Source of the DNA: Pterois miles
Lineage: Eukaryota; Chordata; Actinopteri; Perciformes; Scorpaenidae
Assembly (NCBI GenBank): GCA_947000775.1
Contig: CAMQGK010000299.1
Span: 13,826,001-13,890,000 of the forward strand
Direction: 5' to 3'
DNA length: 64,000 nucleotides
In this document: piece after piece, positions 34,261-46,780 of the stretch
How the letters are laid out: each line of letters begins with the position of its first letter
How positions within the stretch are numbered: position 1 is the first letter of the stretch
The notes under the pieces: model-generated
Told to the model about the DNA's origin: nothing
Databases searched by the model: none
Seen by the model: only the letters and a program-made list of their open reading frames with translations
Position numbers and translations under genes: made by a program

Positions 34261-35861
34261 ATGATCACATGAGAAGAGAATATACTTGTACAACATTCTT
34301 TCAAATTGATATGATATCATATGACATATGGTAGGTTAAAACACATCAAAGCCCTCCTGGAGAATAAACTCGTATAAAGTCATCTTAATTGTCCTCACAT
34401 TTGTAAATAAACTTGATAAAGACCACAGCAGACAGAAGAACACAAAGGATGAGAGGCTCAGCTGCTGCAGCTTGCATATTTCAAAAGCTGAATTCCTTGA
34501 ATGGAGGAGTCGAGGTTTTCCCCTTGACTCCTCCATACAAAGAGGCTGCTTGATTACATTTGAGCAAATGTGTTGGGACAAATGTGAAATCGCTCTCTCC
34601 CTGCGTTACCGCCACCTTGGAAAAGGTGGACAAGACTCGTCGTTTGCCTGTGCTCTGCTGTTGCCATAGTGACCAGGGCCGCATCCTCGGCTCCTGTAAA
34701 GCTCTGCTTGCAGACAGCTGGGCGATGTATGTCCTCACCCACATTATTGTTCTGTGTGTGTGTTAATCCATGCATGTGTGGGCGTCTGAGGTCGTATGTA
34801 ACCGAGACAGTAGTTCAGACATAGAAATGTCTCCTTTTTCTTGCTTATCGTTCACTTATCAGCAGCAAATGAGAAATACTGTGTTGCATATTAGACTCTC
34901 CAATTCATATTCTTGTCCTTTATTTGTTTCAAACCCAGGTTGTGTCCGTGGGGACTGTCGTGTTGAAAAGAAGCGCTCCTCTTTCATATGCACAACACCC
35001 TGCATGCGTGAATTTGAATCACAATGCTGACTTTCTGTCTTGTTGATGATTTCACCAAAAGCTGTGTGTGTGTGTGTACACGCTGACAATCCTGGGAATA
35101 GAGATCAGCTTCTTTTAAACATTTTGTTCATTGTCACCCATCTCTCTGCATCCCCTCCCCGTTCTCACTCTAATCTCACATGTACACTGGCATACATGCC
35201 ACATGCATATTCATATTCACACCCTCGCATCCAGAGCATGTAACAAATATCTATTTCACGGCCACGTGCATCTGCACACACAGACTGGAGATATTTATTC
35301 ATAAGCTCATTAGAGGAGTGGATTTGCCTGCTGCCATCCATCACACTGTCACCCATCCTCAGCCTGGCACACACTGACAACAGAGCTGCAGGAGAGGAGT
35401 CCCTGGGATTTAGTCTCCTGGAGTCGCTGCTGTAGAGGGGATTTACTCCAACAGACAAGAGTCTCACTTCGCCATTTTATAGAGGTGAGATCAGGGAGAC
35501 AAAAACCAAAAGAAATGGTAATCTCCCTTTCACCGTAGTTTATCCAGAAACTGATTTTCTGGGGAGGAAATGCTTTTTTATCAACTGGTGTTCAGCAGGA
35601 TGCTAGTTTTGGAGTTGCACAGGTGCACTGTTGTTATACGGTATACTGTATGCTGTAATTGTTGAGGATGCTCTTGCAAGCACGCCGTCACGTGAAAGCA
35701 CAGTGTGTCACAGTCTCTTCGTAGCTTGCTGCAAGCTAGTGCAAGCTGTTACAAGCTCCTCACTGCAGCTGCAAGCAGCTTATTGAAATAAGGCAGGACT
35801 GTGGGTTGAAAGAGAAATAAAGACATGTAACTTTGGTCACATTTTGCTTGACATGATGTGT

Positions 35862-36144
35862 ATGGCTGTCCCCTCTGTCGTCTAATCGGTTGTTTTGGTC
35901 TTGGTCGACTAAGATTTCTTTAGATGATGAGTCGGTTTTTATCCTTTATCATGCTGAATGACTTTTTTACAAGAAACTCATGAGCACATTTCTGGTAAAC
36001 AGAAGATTTAAAGTGGTGCTTTTTTGTGATTCTTTGTGGAGGAGCTGGGTGTCACAGATCTGTCTATTAAATCAACTAAATTAGTTGACAAAATCGTAAC
36101 GAGTGTTATTAGAATAAGAATTTATTTGGTAGTGGACAGCCCTA
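35862..36144 (+). mobile_element. Short hAT-like MITE, GGCTGTCCCC family
   Basis: The left end ATGGCTGTCCCCTCTGTCGT and right end GGTAGTGGACAGCCCTA are imperfect inverted repeats. Between them is GTCGACTAAGATTTCTTTAG and a paired AAATTAGTTGACAAAATCG, a common small fish element. The target duplication is not clear. Confidence 0.65.
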
Positions 36145-37914
36145 CTTGACCTAATCTACTGTTTTTACTGAAGGTTAAGGGTTATTAACTTATTCCCATG
36201 TATGCACCTGCTTTTCTTTCTTGCTCAGTTCCCATGTGCAGTAGAGATGAGTGATACCCAGACTTTTTCAATTCGATACAATACCTTTTGTTCCCATTTT
36301 ACCAATAACGATACTGATCATTTCTTAAATTGGTTTGTGATTTCTTTTTTTAAATAATATTAATTTTCAGAAAAAGTATTACTTTATTTAACATTTTATT
36401 TGTTTAGATTTTCTCCCTGTATTTTTGTTTTATTTTTTGCTTTTTTTCATGTGATTTTCCTTTTCTTATAGTCTGCATGTTTAATGAGCATTGTTGGAGG
36501 GAGAAGGAGATCCATTTATAATCCACAATGATTATACAAAACTTGTAATTTGAAACTTGTAGCTTAACAACCAAATTTAAAATGAGATTGTCATGATGAA
36601 GTTTGGGAATTTTGGGTCAGACAGAGAGACACAGCAAAAACAAACTACTGTAATAACGGTTCTGCTTGTACCTTGATATGCTTTGTCTCTCTCAAAACTC
36701 TCCTGCAACGTCTTCTGTCGCACAGATGGTGGTTCAGGAGACTTGGATGTGTTGGCATCTCATTGTTTTTGTTCGGCCTCCTTGTAATTTTAAATATGTG
36801 TTGTTTTTAAATGAGATTACTCAAGTTGCTGCTGTGTGTCGCTTTACTGTCACAAATACTGCATCTTGCCATAATTTTAACTACGGGGGAAAAGTAGACT
36901 TGCTCACAGGTCAAATGCCAAAGTGCGCAGCGGTGCGCTAGGTTTTGATTTCACAGGTTTCCACAGTCATGTGACATGTGCCAGCTCCGGTCTGTTTTGG
37001 CACGAACATTAGGCTATATTGCAAATCGTTCATTGATATCTTTTAAAAGGAATCAATATCACATGAGTAGCTTGTGAGTATCACTGTATCAATCAATGTA
37101 TGATCGGTGTCTTGAAATGATACTTACTTTGAAAGAAAGGAATCCCTCATAATTAGGTTTCATTATAAGTTAAATGGATACTTCTGTCTTAACTTGTAAA
37201 ACACTGGCCAAAATATATAACTACTAATAAAAAATGATGTTTGAGTTGTTTGTCAGGCAGAATACATGAAGTATTTCTGTCAGAGTTTCTTTCATGGCAG
37301 TTGTTGATCCAGTCTTCCTCCTGGCTGTCAGCTGTAGTTTCACACTGTGGCATCTGTGCTGGCTCACTTCCTAGATGTGGTCAATTAGCAGGGTCCCCTC
37401 CAGACCATACCAACACCGTATTAACACCCTGTGTGTGGCAAGCGAACGCATCTACTTTACACACATACTCATAGCTCTGAAGGACTTCATTTCCTCTGCC
37501 AAGGAGATTTTGTTTTTGTTTGTTGGACTGTGTGTTGGTGTGAGCAGAATATCTCAAATCTTGACAACAGATTGCAGTGAACTGGTGGAAAGTTGGACCT
37601 ACATGGGACAAAGAACAAGTGCTTAGTTTTTTTGTGCAAATCTGGATTCAAGTGCAGCAATTCCTATAATGGCAAAATAAGGCATTTTAAAACTTTTCAC
37701 ATACTAACGGGTGACTCCATACATTGGTTTCCGATGCCGAGGGGCACTGACCAAACAACGGTATTTGACGAGTTGGGAGTGAGAGTGTATTAGTATATTA
37801 TTATCCTCACCATTTGTTGCAAAATTAGTAAAATGCCTCGATAAATGTAGCACCGTTGTCAGGTCAAAATCACAGATTGTCTAATTCTAATGATATTTGC
37901 AGTCGTGCTAATTA

Positions 37915-38245
37915 GAAGAAGAAGAAGATCTACCTTTATTAGTCCCACAGTGGGGAAATTCAATTTACACTCTGTTAAACTCATACATGGTACATGCAGA
38001 CCTGAAACACACATACATGCATTAATGGAGAGATGTCAGAGTGAGGGGGCTGCTCCTGACAAGCGCCCCGAGCAGTTGGGGGTTTGGTGCCTTGCTCAGG
38101 GGCACCTCAGCAGTGCCCAAGAGGTAAACTGGCACCTCTCCAGCTACCAGTTCACACTCAGTTTTTGGTCCATGTCGGGACTTGAACCGGTGACCCTCCG
38201 GTTCCCAAGCCAACTCCCTACAGACTGAGCTACTGCCTCCCCCAA
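37915..38245 (-). mobile_element. Full-length tRNA-derived SINE with LINE-type tail
   Basis: On the minus strand it begins near 38245 with GGGGGAGGCAGTAGCTCAGT (A box) and has B box GGTTCAAGTCC, then GGAGAGGTGCCAGTTTACCT and GTGCCCCTGAGCAAGGCACC. It ends with CACTGTGGGACTAATAAAGG and a (CTT)n tail at 37915-37932. Both the tRNA head and the 3' tail are present. The tail is shared with the LINE 3' end at 28600-28620, as expected if that LINE's enzyme moves it. Confidence 0.9.
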
Positions 38246-38254
38246 ATAATTAGT

Positions 38255-38450
38255 AAATGTTTGCATGATAACATGCTAAACCTAGGTGGTAAACATGATA
38301 AACTGTACTGTAAACAATCACCATGCTACATTTGTCATTGTGTGCATATTAACATGCTGATTTTAGCAATTAGCTCAGAGCAGCGCTGTGCTGAAGTACA
38401 GCCTCACAGAGCCGCCAGTACTGGCTGCAGACTCAGAGCCTTGTTCAGAT
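38255..38450 (+). repeat. Dispersed repeat 'AACATGCTA' family, copy 1
   Basis: It has GATAACATGCTAAACCTA, CATATTAACATGCTGATTTT, AGCAATTAGCTCAGAGCAGC and GTACAGCCTCACAGAGCCGC. A partner at 56830-56985 shares CATGTTAGCATGCTGACTTT, AGCATTTAGCTCA and GGCTGTAGACTC. Confidence 0.7.
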
Positions 38451-38773
38451 AAAATGAAGGATTACAAGCTCCCTTATGGCTTGAGAAATCCTACCACTGA
38501 TATACATTATAAATCCCTTTAAATCCCATTAGATTCCCAGACATTTTGAAGACTATGGGCTTGAAGACAGCGGACAGTGACGGCATCTGCTTTTGAGCAG
38601 ATTCGGAAGGATGGAGATTGAATTATTATTATTTTTTAAATGGCAAGTTTAGAGGATTGTGTGCCGCCTTGCGTGAACTCTTAAATATTTAATTTTGTAT
38701 CGTGCTTTTGCTTCTGCATTGACCAAAAGTCTAAACTGCTGCTGTATTTTGAGCTACTTCTTTCTGTCTTAAC

Positions 38774-39243
38774 TTGGGCTGTCAATCGATTAAAACGTGT
38801 AATTGTGATTGATCGCACAATTTTTATCTGCTCAAAATGTATCTCAATGGGAGATTTGTCAACTATTTAAGACACTTGCCAACATGAGAGTGGGCACATA
38901 TGTGGGCGTGTCTGTAAAGAGGAGATTTGTGGGTACTCATAGAACCCATTTTCATTCACATATCTTGAGTTCAGAGGTCAAAGGACCCCTTTGAAAATGG
39001 CCATGCCAGTTTCTCCTTGCCAAAATTTAGCCAAAGTTTGGGGCATTATTGCGTCAAGCGAGTATGCCATGGTTTGTGGCATGGATTCCTCAGGTTTTTT
39101 ACTTTCACATGATGCCGGTATATAATTATATCCTGAGCCCGCTACAGCTTCCAAAATATCGACTAGCCAGGCTAAATTGCAAGTTGCATTAATGCATTAA
39201 AGAAATTAACGTATTATCACTAGCATTAAATTTGAAAGCCCTA
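38774..39243 (+). mobile_element. hAT-like MITE, GGGCTGTCA family, internally deleted
   Basis: It starts TGGGCTGTCAATCGATTAAA and ends GAAAGCCCTA. The block between the CATGAGAGTGGGCACATATG and GGGCGTGTCTGTAAAGAGGA segments (about 200 nt in full copies) is missing. The rest is in order. Confidence 0.85.
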
Positions 39244-39788
39244 GTGTTTATGTACCATACTTAAGACATTCAGTATATAGACAGACAACTCTACTCTCCA
39301 CCCATTATATACACACACAAACACAGATGCACTATACTGGTATTAGCTGTAACATGAACCCCAAACAAAAGTGGTAAGGAGCCTGTTCATTGTTGCTTGA
39401 ATATGTTTCAGCTGCTGCTGGTGACTTCCCGCTAACCCCACTCTGCTTCAGCACAGCAGAGTGTACCAGATATGCACTCACTCCATAACAAGAATGGTTA
39501 ACAGTTGCAGCATACAGCACATAATCTGTTTTAAATTCATTCATTCATTCATTTAACCAGATTAGTCAAGTTAAAACAAATTATGCTGAGATCCTGCCCA
39601 CACTAAATATACAAAATGCAAAGACTAGGTTGAACAAATGAGCCATCAACACAATTTACTTGATAATAGTCAAATTCCTTTGCACACTTGTCCTCTATCA
39701 CAGTAGACATTTTAAGAAAGTGAGGACTTTTAGACTAGAGTCAGATTAGAATAGAGTCAGAGAAAAGACACTTAGAGATTGAACATAT

Positions 39789-40055
39789 TTTCATGCAGTA
39801 CCTGTGAGGGTTTCTGGACGATATTTGTCATTGTTTTGTGTTGTTAATGGATTTCAAATAATAAATATATACTTACATTTGAATAAAGCAGCATATTTGC
39901 CCACATCAATGTTGATAAGAGTATTAAATACTTGACAGACTTCCCTTTAATTTGCATTTTGAACAGATAAAAGAATGTGTGATTATTCGAGATTAATTAT
40001 GAACAATCATACGATTAATCACAATTAAATATCTTAATTATTGACCACGCTATTA
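39789..40055 (-). mobile_element. hAT-like MITE, half copy
   Basis: The inverted left half of the family: GCAGTACCTGTGAGGGTTTC, AATAAAGCAGCATATTTGCC, GAACAATCATACGATTAATC, ending in the degenerate TTGACCACGCTATTA. It stops at the position equivalent to CATGCAGTAC. Confidence 0.75.
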
Positions 40056-41068
40056 GAAATATGTCCTGAAAGTTGCTGTATGTGAGTAAAGCTTTGGAGA
40101 TCACACCTCTATAAAACGAGGGATTTTTTTAATGCATCCATGCTAAGCGAAGTAGCAAAGCAAAGTGAAGAATGCCATTGAATGGATGGTTAAGTTTTCT
40201 CTCTTCCCTGTGGGTACAACAAGTATTCATCGGTATAAAGCCTCCTCTGTGTTGTGAATTCGTGTTGCCTGGCAGACCTGCTGCTGCTGCCACAATGTAT
40301 GCAGTCATGATGCCATAAGCTGGTCCGGGTAACGGTGCTTACAGTCCCTGTGCCGTGATCAAGAACCCAGAAAAGATCGTGTCACAACCACCAACCCCGA
40401 CTTTCAACGCTCTCTCTTTCTTTCTCTCTCTCTCTCTCTGAATTTCTTGCCGTTTGATGCCTCAGACTTTGTGCTTGAATCAGGCGTGAGAACATTCCTA
40501 AAATGGATCTCATTTGCATTCTTGGTGTGATTATGATGCAGGACAAACAGACACAACAATTATTAGGATTTTTTTTTTTACGGTCCATCTTTTCAGCTGT
40601 AATATCCATTTTGTTTTTTATGCTTTGTGAGTGTTGTGAGTGAAATGTAGGCCTATACAGTAGTATGGTTATATTTTGGCGTTTTAGTGGTTGGTAGTGT
40701 TGTCAGGATACCAAAATCATGACTTTGGTACAATACCCTGCCTAAATATCTCATATACTGAAATGATGCCACGGCAAAAAAAACATCATCAAACAATAAT
40801 AAATGACAGAACATGGAACTTATTTTTTTTATTATTATTATTTGAAAATGTAGTTAAACATAATGGTATGCAGTAATCTGATATGCCCTATAGCTGAGTT
40901 TGTGATTTCTTTCATAGTTAACTTACTATTTGCATTTACATTTGATAACACAAACATATTTACATTTCATCTTCATTCTTATTTATTTTTTTCTTAAAAC
41001 TTCTCTATCTTTATATATTTTTTTTATCCTAAAACTGATCAATGAAGTATTTCTGATTTTGAAGTCCT

Positions 41069-41092
41069 TTTTTTTTTTTTTTTTTTTTTTTT
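41069..41092. repeat. Poly-T tract
   Basis: About 24 consecutive T, preceded by other T-rich stretches at 40981-41028. It may be an inverted poly-A of a retrotransposed fragment, but no body was recognised. Confidence 0.8.
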
Positions 41093-41495
41093 GAAAACAG
41101 CACCCTGCAGCTGCATCAGTAACAGTTAAGGTGGATAGTTGTACTGCAGCATGATAGACGGCGAGACGCTTCCTAAACAAAAACCCACAAGACGATAATA
41201 AATTCAGATGAATTTCTGTGAGAAGCTGATGAGGGAAAAGCTGCTAGATTCAGGAAGAGACCACAGTAACTGTAGAAAGCGCTGTGTTTCACCGGACTGC
41301 TTTTCTTCTCCGTCCATTCACGTTACCTTGAAACACAGTAAACTAATACTTGAACACACGCTCTTTGGTGGAGTATGTGTTTGCTGAATTACAGAAGATG
41401 CTTGGACAGATTCAGAAAAGATGGTGAATCTAATCTTATTGGTACATTTGATCGGTAATTAGAGCTGTGCTGTTATTTTCCTTGTTTTTTTTAAG

Positions 41496-41543
41496 GGATT
41501 TCTGCTGATACAGACACCAGCTCAGAGCGAGACTGTGCAGCTG
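41496..41543 (+). CDS. tanc2: TANC2 scaffold, 48-nt symmetric (cassette) exon
   Basis: The tract TTATTTTCCTTGTTTTTTTT leads to AAG at 41493-41495, a good acceptor, and a consensus donor GTGAGC follows at 41544. Between them 48 nt read G-ISADTDTSSERDCAA-(A/G) in the frame carried over from 13930. Phase is 1 on both sides, so both inclusion (..KKLTGISADTD..CAAAPLRKAK..) and skipping (..KKLTAPLRKAK..) keep frame. Length and symmetry suit an alternatively spliced neuronal microexon. The peptide is Ser/Thr/Asp-rich, like its disordered neighbours, and adds a Cys. It lies 888 nt before the next exon. Splice-site quality, phase and position support it, but no transcript was seen. Confidence 0.72.
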
Positions 41544-42431
41544 GTGAGCGTTTCATGACCTGCTTTTCAGCTTAATCTGTTGACTCCGTCCTTGTGAATA
41601 AAATTTTTTAATAAAACAGAGTGTCATATCATTTTTAAGGCAGGGCATTGGGATACCTTTATAGTATTGTAGCTGCTAGCTACAATACTAGCTGCTGGTT
41701 GAGGTTCTGCCAGTTTAGTCTACTGCATGATTGCTCATGCTGTGTGTTTACTTTAGCTTAATTTTATAGGGGTGGGGGAAAAAATTCACCCATGCATCAT
41801 GATTTTTATAGTTTTTACTGATTTTTAATGCCAGAATCCATATATTTGCTTCATTTGAGTCTTTGTGGTAGAAGAAAGGTACTGCTTTTATTGTTGTAGT
41901 CTGTGACGACGCCAACCAAAACAAACTAACAAAAACAAACAAGAAAGTAGAAAATGGCGGAGGGTCCGTGTAGTATGGAAACACTTTGGGTTTCACACAT
42001 TGCAGGAAAAGTAGAGCTAGACATCATCAAGAATAAACAAAAAACAGCAATAAATCATAATATTGAATTGCATTACTTAAAAAACACAATACATATTGAA
42101 TCGGCACCTGCGTATCTTGATCATGTTGAATAGGTGTATAGATAGTGTGTATGTAGCGTATAGATAGGTGTGTCGTCCCAGCCCTATTATTTGACCCAAG
42201 GCGAGCTGCCTAACAGAAAGCCTTCATGATGTTTCAGTCATGTTATCAGTGTGCTGCTTCAAGTTCATAAGCTCTCTGTCTTCCTCCCTCTCTGTCCTGT
42301 CCCTGTCACTCCTCTCTTTCTTGTCTTCTTCCATCTCCCTTTTCTGTGTATATGTGTGTGTGTGTGTCTGTGTGTGTGTGTTCGTGCTGTCCTCTCCTTT
42401 CTCTATATGTGTGTATGCTTTCTGCTCCCAG
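41544..42431 (+). other. tanc2: tanc2 intron, 0.9 kb
   Basis: It runs from GTGAGC at 41544 to CTGCTCCCAG ending at 42431. It contains the hAT-like element 41765-42188 and an interrupted GT stretch at 42349-42382 about 50 nt before the acceptor. If the 48-nt exon is skipped, this is the 3' end of a 28.5-kb intron. Confidence 0.7.
41765..42188 (+). mobile_element. hAT-like non-autonomous element
   Basis: The left end TATAGGGGTGGGGGAAAAAA and right end TCGTCCCAGCCCTATTA form short inverted termini (TAGGG..CCCTA). Inside are TCACCCATGCATCATGATTT and ATTGAATTGCATTAC, and ACGCCAACCAAAACAAACTA. ATGGCGGAGGG at 41954 may be a relic of a protein start, but the frame is short. Confidence 0.6.
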
Positions 42432-42548
42432 CCCCTCTGCGGAAAGCAAAGTTTGTGGAGAGCCCTCGCATTCCACAATCAGAGCTTGGCTCCCCTACAC
42501 ACACCTCCACCACTGCCAAGAATCCAGACCTGGACACATACTGCCCTG
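42432..42548 (+). CDS. tanc2: TANC2 scaffold, coding exon (APLRKAKFVESP)
   Basis: This 117-nt exon encodes (A)PLRKAKFVESPRIPQSELG and SPTHTSTTAKNPDLDTYCP. The RKAKFVESPRIP block corresponds to the RKPKYVESPRVP block of TANC1, so it is a family-wide motif. The acceptor ends CTGCTCCCAG at 42431 and the donor is a perfect GTAAGT at 42549. Phase is 1 in and 1 out, fitting either the 48-nt exon or the 13751 exon upstream, and also the alternative first exon at 23992. The segment is basic at its start, then Ser/Thr/Pro-rich. It is probably disordered and a candidate for phosphorylation and partner binding in the postsynaptic density. Confidence 0.95.
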
Positions 42549-45500
42549 GTAAGTTTTTGGCCAGCTCATCCCTCATTTCGTCGTATTACTTTCTGCATGT
42601 TGGTTCCTGTCTGTGAATGCAGTGGAGAGACAGAGAGGGAGAAGAGGATCATTTTCCCCTCTGCCTGCTGCTGCTGCTGCAAAGACAAAAACATTGCAAA
42701 GGTCATTAATGAAATAGCTTTGCTGGTGCCCACGGTGTCCGTCCTCGTTGCCTCCTCCCTCTCCGTCGCTCTAATCCTCCCTCGCTGCTTCCTCACTGCT
42801 TCTCAAAGCTTGTTTAGGTGCCGCCACTGTTTTTTCTGTTAACTTCACAGTCGGTGGTTGCTTGGTAATCCTGCGAACAGTCCAGATTTCCCTCTACCCC
42901 CCCTATTTATCCTTGTCAAACCTTCTCTCTCTCCCCCTCCTTGCGCAGTAAAGCGGGTCACTCGAGGATAGCGCTCTGCTGAGATTTGGTTCCAGTATAT
43001 CTGCTTTCTCATCTTGCCTCTCCTCTTCCTGTTGCCACTGAGAAGTGCAGCATTAGCTTCCTGACCTGTCTTGTTGGGTGGCTGTGAGGACTTTTCTAAA
43101 GGAGTAGGATGATGCTGCCACATCCCAGGGTTGGATGAAGACGTGAGCGGTAGTGGTGGGAGGTCTCGGGGCTTAAATGTTGTAACTAAGAGAGGAAAAT
43201 GGTCGACAGAGTGCTACCGACCCTCTCCATGTGCCAGCCTCTTCTACTGAGTCTCTGCTCAATGGGACCTCTAAGTGGGTGATCTGTCTGTAGAAACATA
43301 CTGGAATATATGTGTTATAGTGCTTCCTATTTCCGTATGTCTTAATAGCATGTAGTACCTTAGGATAGACCCTTTAGTTATGGCACATGGCTTGCTGTTA
43401 AGTGTCATGCCTGGAACACTGTCGCTGGCTTTATTTTGCATCAATCCTGTGAAATAGACTGTGGAATAACCCATCAGTTGTGATGAGCTGCTAAAGGCTC
43501 CTGCAGATGTGACATTTCAGGGTTCAAACGGTAATCTCTAGCGCCATTGAGGGAGGAAAACAGCTGATTACAACCAGGAATTCTCTGTCTGTGCGATAAC
43601 AACTTGAGCTGGAGAGGAAGCTCCCAGGTGGACAGATGGACATCTTAGCTTTTAACAAGGGCACCCTGGCATGAGAGTAGCAGCAGGGCGGTGACTTAAA
43701 CATCTGATCACATGCCAGTCAGCACACTGCTGCTGACACTGTCTGGCATCCTGGAGGACAGTCGGGTATCAGCTGTTGTTTATGGCCTACAAAGAAATTT
43801 GTGGTCTCATAAATGTGGTTTGTGAATATTTTGTGAGATAGCTTGTAAATTTCACCACCAGCCGTTCTCCTTATATCATCAAAGTGAAAGCTTTTCAAAT
43901 GATGTTAGAGCTCAACCTTCTTAGACCAAGTTCCCAGACTAGGTGTGGGCACAATGGATTAAATCTTCTATTATGGTGTTTGTAATTTTATATCAAAATA
44001 TCCATATATAAGATTACTTTTAGTTAAGTTAAAGTCATCCCTTTTGCAGTCAAAAAATAATGTCGGTGTGATTTGAACTACCGGAAATGTTGTTTTTTGT
44101 CTCAGCCATTAGAGGGTCGTGTGGTGTCTGTGTTTGATTGGCAGCTATTGGCAGGCTGAGCCCCAGCAGGGGACCAAGAGGCAAAGTAAACAATGGGCTG
44201 TCTGTTTTTATAAGCAGTGGTATTGAGGATTAAGGACCAAATCAGCATCTAAACAGACCAAAGTTAGGGATGCTTACATGTTGTATAATGTGCATTTTGA
44301 TTGGCTGTATGGAATGAAGTTAATCTACATTGACAAAGAATTAGCAGAGTGCTTTGATGATTAATACATGACTGGGGACACCATCATGAAACCAAAAAAT
44401 GTTAACTATGAATATCCCCCTTTTGGTTCGAATATGGGATTTACAGGGCAGATATTTGTACTGTAGCAGAGTAAAAACAATAGTAATTTAAGTTTCAGCC
44501 AGACAGATGATACTAATAATACAGTTATATCATACATATAAAATCTAAGCTAGAAACAAGGCCTACCTAAAAGTGGCAATGCTATTTGAATGGGTTGGTT
44601 GCCCCAAATAATTACTATACATAAGAAAACCAGTAGCAAAGCATGTCTTTAATAACTGTGGGGAAAAATTTATTCATGTAAGAACTGAGATACTTCTAAG
44701 ATTCGATTCACAACTTCCAAAATCGATTTTTAAAGACTTTTTTTTTCTCGAAGGAAACCCATAATTTCGGAAACTCTCACAAGGTGGTTTAGGTTAGGAT
44801 AGGTTGGTGAGAAGTGAGTCTCTCAAGAGCAGTTTGTGCAAGTTTTTGCAATTTCTTATAGACATGACCAACCTAGATACTGCGACTAATGGACAGTAAT
44901 CCTACTCACCAACTGAAAGTTAAGCCAAGCGATATTGTGTGATTTGTTGAAATATCATACAAAATACCAATTTATTTTAGATTTTGCCAATTTGAGAAAT
45001 AAAAGCCTACCAATTTTATTTATGTAACAGGCAGAATTTCTATTTTTTTGTATTACTTGAATTTGCTCCTTTGGCTCTGATCGGCTTTCTCTATGTCAGT
45101 GCTCTCCACTCAGTCTTTACTGTGAAGTCTGGCTCAATGTCCCGCCCACGGTACTACCTGATCAGTTACATGTCATCAGCAATAGCCAATCAACACTGAG
45201 GATTACCGTGCTTCAGACAGGGAGTGGAAAACAGACACAGACCGGAGCTGTGTTCTCTTCCCTGTCAGTAAGATGGAAGAATGAAGTTGTGATAAACATC
45301 CCAATCCTCTATAAAATTGCCAAAACACCACAGTGTTATGATCTATTTATACGATGACAAGCATGCCCAGTTTCCCAGTTACACTGCTGAAAATGTCCGA
45401 ATAATGAATGTTGTTGCAGTGACATGCAGTCAACTATAACAAGATAACAGTGTTTATTTATGTAGCCTTAGTTATATCTCTGAGTCATGTTGGGGGCAGT

Positions 45501-45984
45501 GCAGCTGAAACTTGTTTTAGCAGCTGAAATTTGCAAACGTAACATTACTCGCCTGTATGAGCTGGTGGTTTTACATGTACGTTTACATGAACAATGTAAG
45601 CTAAAGTAGAGCATCGTAGAGCTAACTTGAATATGATAACAACTGTCAATAAATTCATTTGCTGATCTATAATTTAGCAGCTGACTAGCAAAACTATTGA
45701 TCGTGTCTAACGTTATTTCTTACATATCACTTACCAGACTCGTCCTCTCAGTCTGAACCAGGACTACTAACTAACATTGCTGAGTCTGTCCTGAAGCAGC
45801 TCTGACTCTGGTTCTGGTAGAGATGTTCAGGATATTGTTGTTAGTGAATTAAGATGTAATTCATTCATTTAATTTTTATTTAAATCTGTAGGAATCATTG
45901 AGGACATGCCTTCATTTTCAGTGATGTCCAAAGTAAAATTAAAACTGAATAAATACAAACAAAAATAATTAAGAAAACAAACAG

Positions 45985-46235
45985 ACACAAATGAACACAG
46001 TTAAATACAGTTACAATAGAGAGTGGAAGTAGTAGCTGATTCATATTCATTGGTATCATACCAAGATTGTGAACCCAATATCGTGTACCGTATCATATCA
46101 TGTCGTGTGCGGAGTGAATCTTCACAATCTGTTTGCCCCACCGGAGTAGATCCTGAAATATGCACCCATATGTACTGAATCATGAATCATTTTGAATTTT
46201 GAAAATGAGATACCAAAAGATTCACACCCCTAGCC
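45985..46235 (-). mobile_element. hAT-like element end
   Basis: On the minus strand it starts GGCTAGGGGTGTGAATCTTT and TGGTATCTCATTTTCAAAAT, then AATGATTCATGATTC. This TAGGGGTGTGAATC terminus is a common fish hAT-type end. The other terminus was not found; sequence near 44690-44745 (GATACTTCTAAGATTCGATT) might be its degenerate counterpart. Confidence 0.5.
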
Positions 46236-46760
46236 TTGAAGGAATCCAAAGAGTTGAGACAGTTTTCGTTAAACCTTATGAGCTGTTCATGGATGAAATA
46301 AGAAGATAACAATGTGTACTTTGGTTTTTCTATTTTAAATTGAATACCTGATAAATGAAGGTATTAATAAATATCCAATATGACCATAAAGCAGTCCTGC
46401 TCATTGCCACAGTGGCCACAGTGGCCAAAAACACCCAGTCCTCCTAACCCTGAGTCGTAGCCTGCTTTCATGTATAAAACCACCAAATGTTGCATAGATA
46501 AGATCACCACTGTGCACACAAGGAATGTGAAATTCACTCCTCTGATCTCTTGATTAGCTTTCCAGTCACTGGTTTCTTGCTTTGGTATTTGCCTGTGCGT
46601 ACCTATTTGTGCCTGTATGTACAATGTTATTTATGTTTTCTGAGGTGTGAATCTACCTTATTTCCATTTCCTTTAGTTGTCAGCAGCTATTCTGTGAGTT
46701 CATTTTCACCTTTTGAATAATATATGTCACCTCTTGTGTAAGCCTCGCATCTATCTATCT

Positions 46761-46780
46761 TAAAAAAAAAAAAAAAAAAA
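46761..46780. repeat. Poly-A tract preceded by short ATCT run
   Basis: CATCTATCTATCTT then about 20 A. This may be a retrotransposon tail without a recognisable body. Confidence 0.75.

Larger units (their letters stand above)
13931..41495 (+). other. tanc2: tanc2 intron, 27.6 kb
   Basis: It extends from GTAAAAG at 13931 to the acceptor TTTTTTTTAAG ending at 41495. It holds most of the listed repeats and a likely alternative first exon at 23992. Stretches with nothing I can name are 13970-15430, 17110-18000, 19060-20430, 21110-21960, 22700-23560, 24320-25940, 29810-30455, 31620-33575, 34330-35860, 36150-37910 and 40060-41490. Two fragments at 36240-36350 and 37020-37140 (GATACAATACC-like and AGTATCACTGTATC) look like halves of a degenerate terminal-repeat element. 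Confidence 0.85.

Noticed and set aside
42240..42842. 200-codon + strand frame over the 42432 exon
   Set aside because: A shifted frame driven by CT/GT-rich sequence. The true exon uses another frame with proper splice sites.
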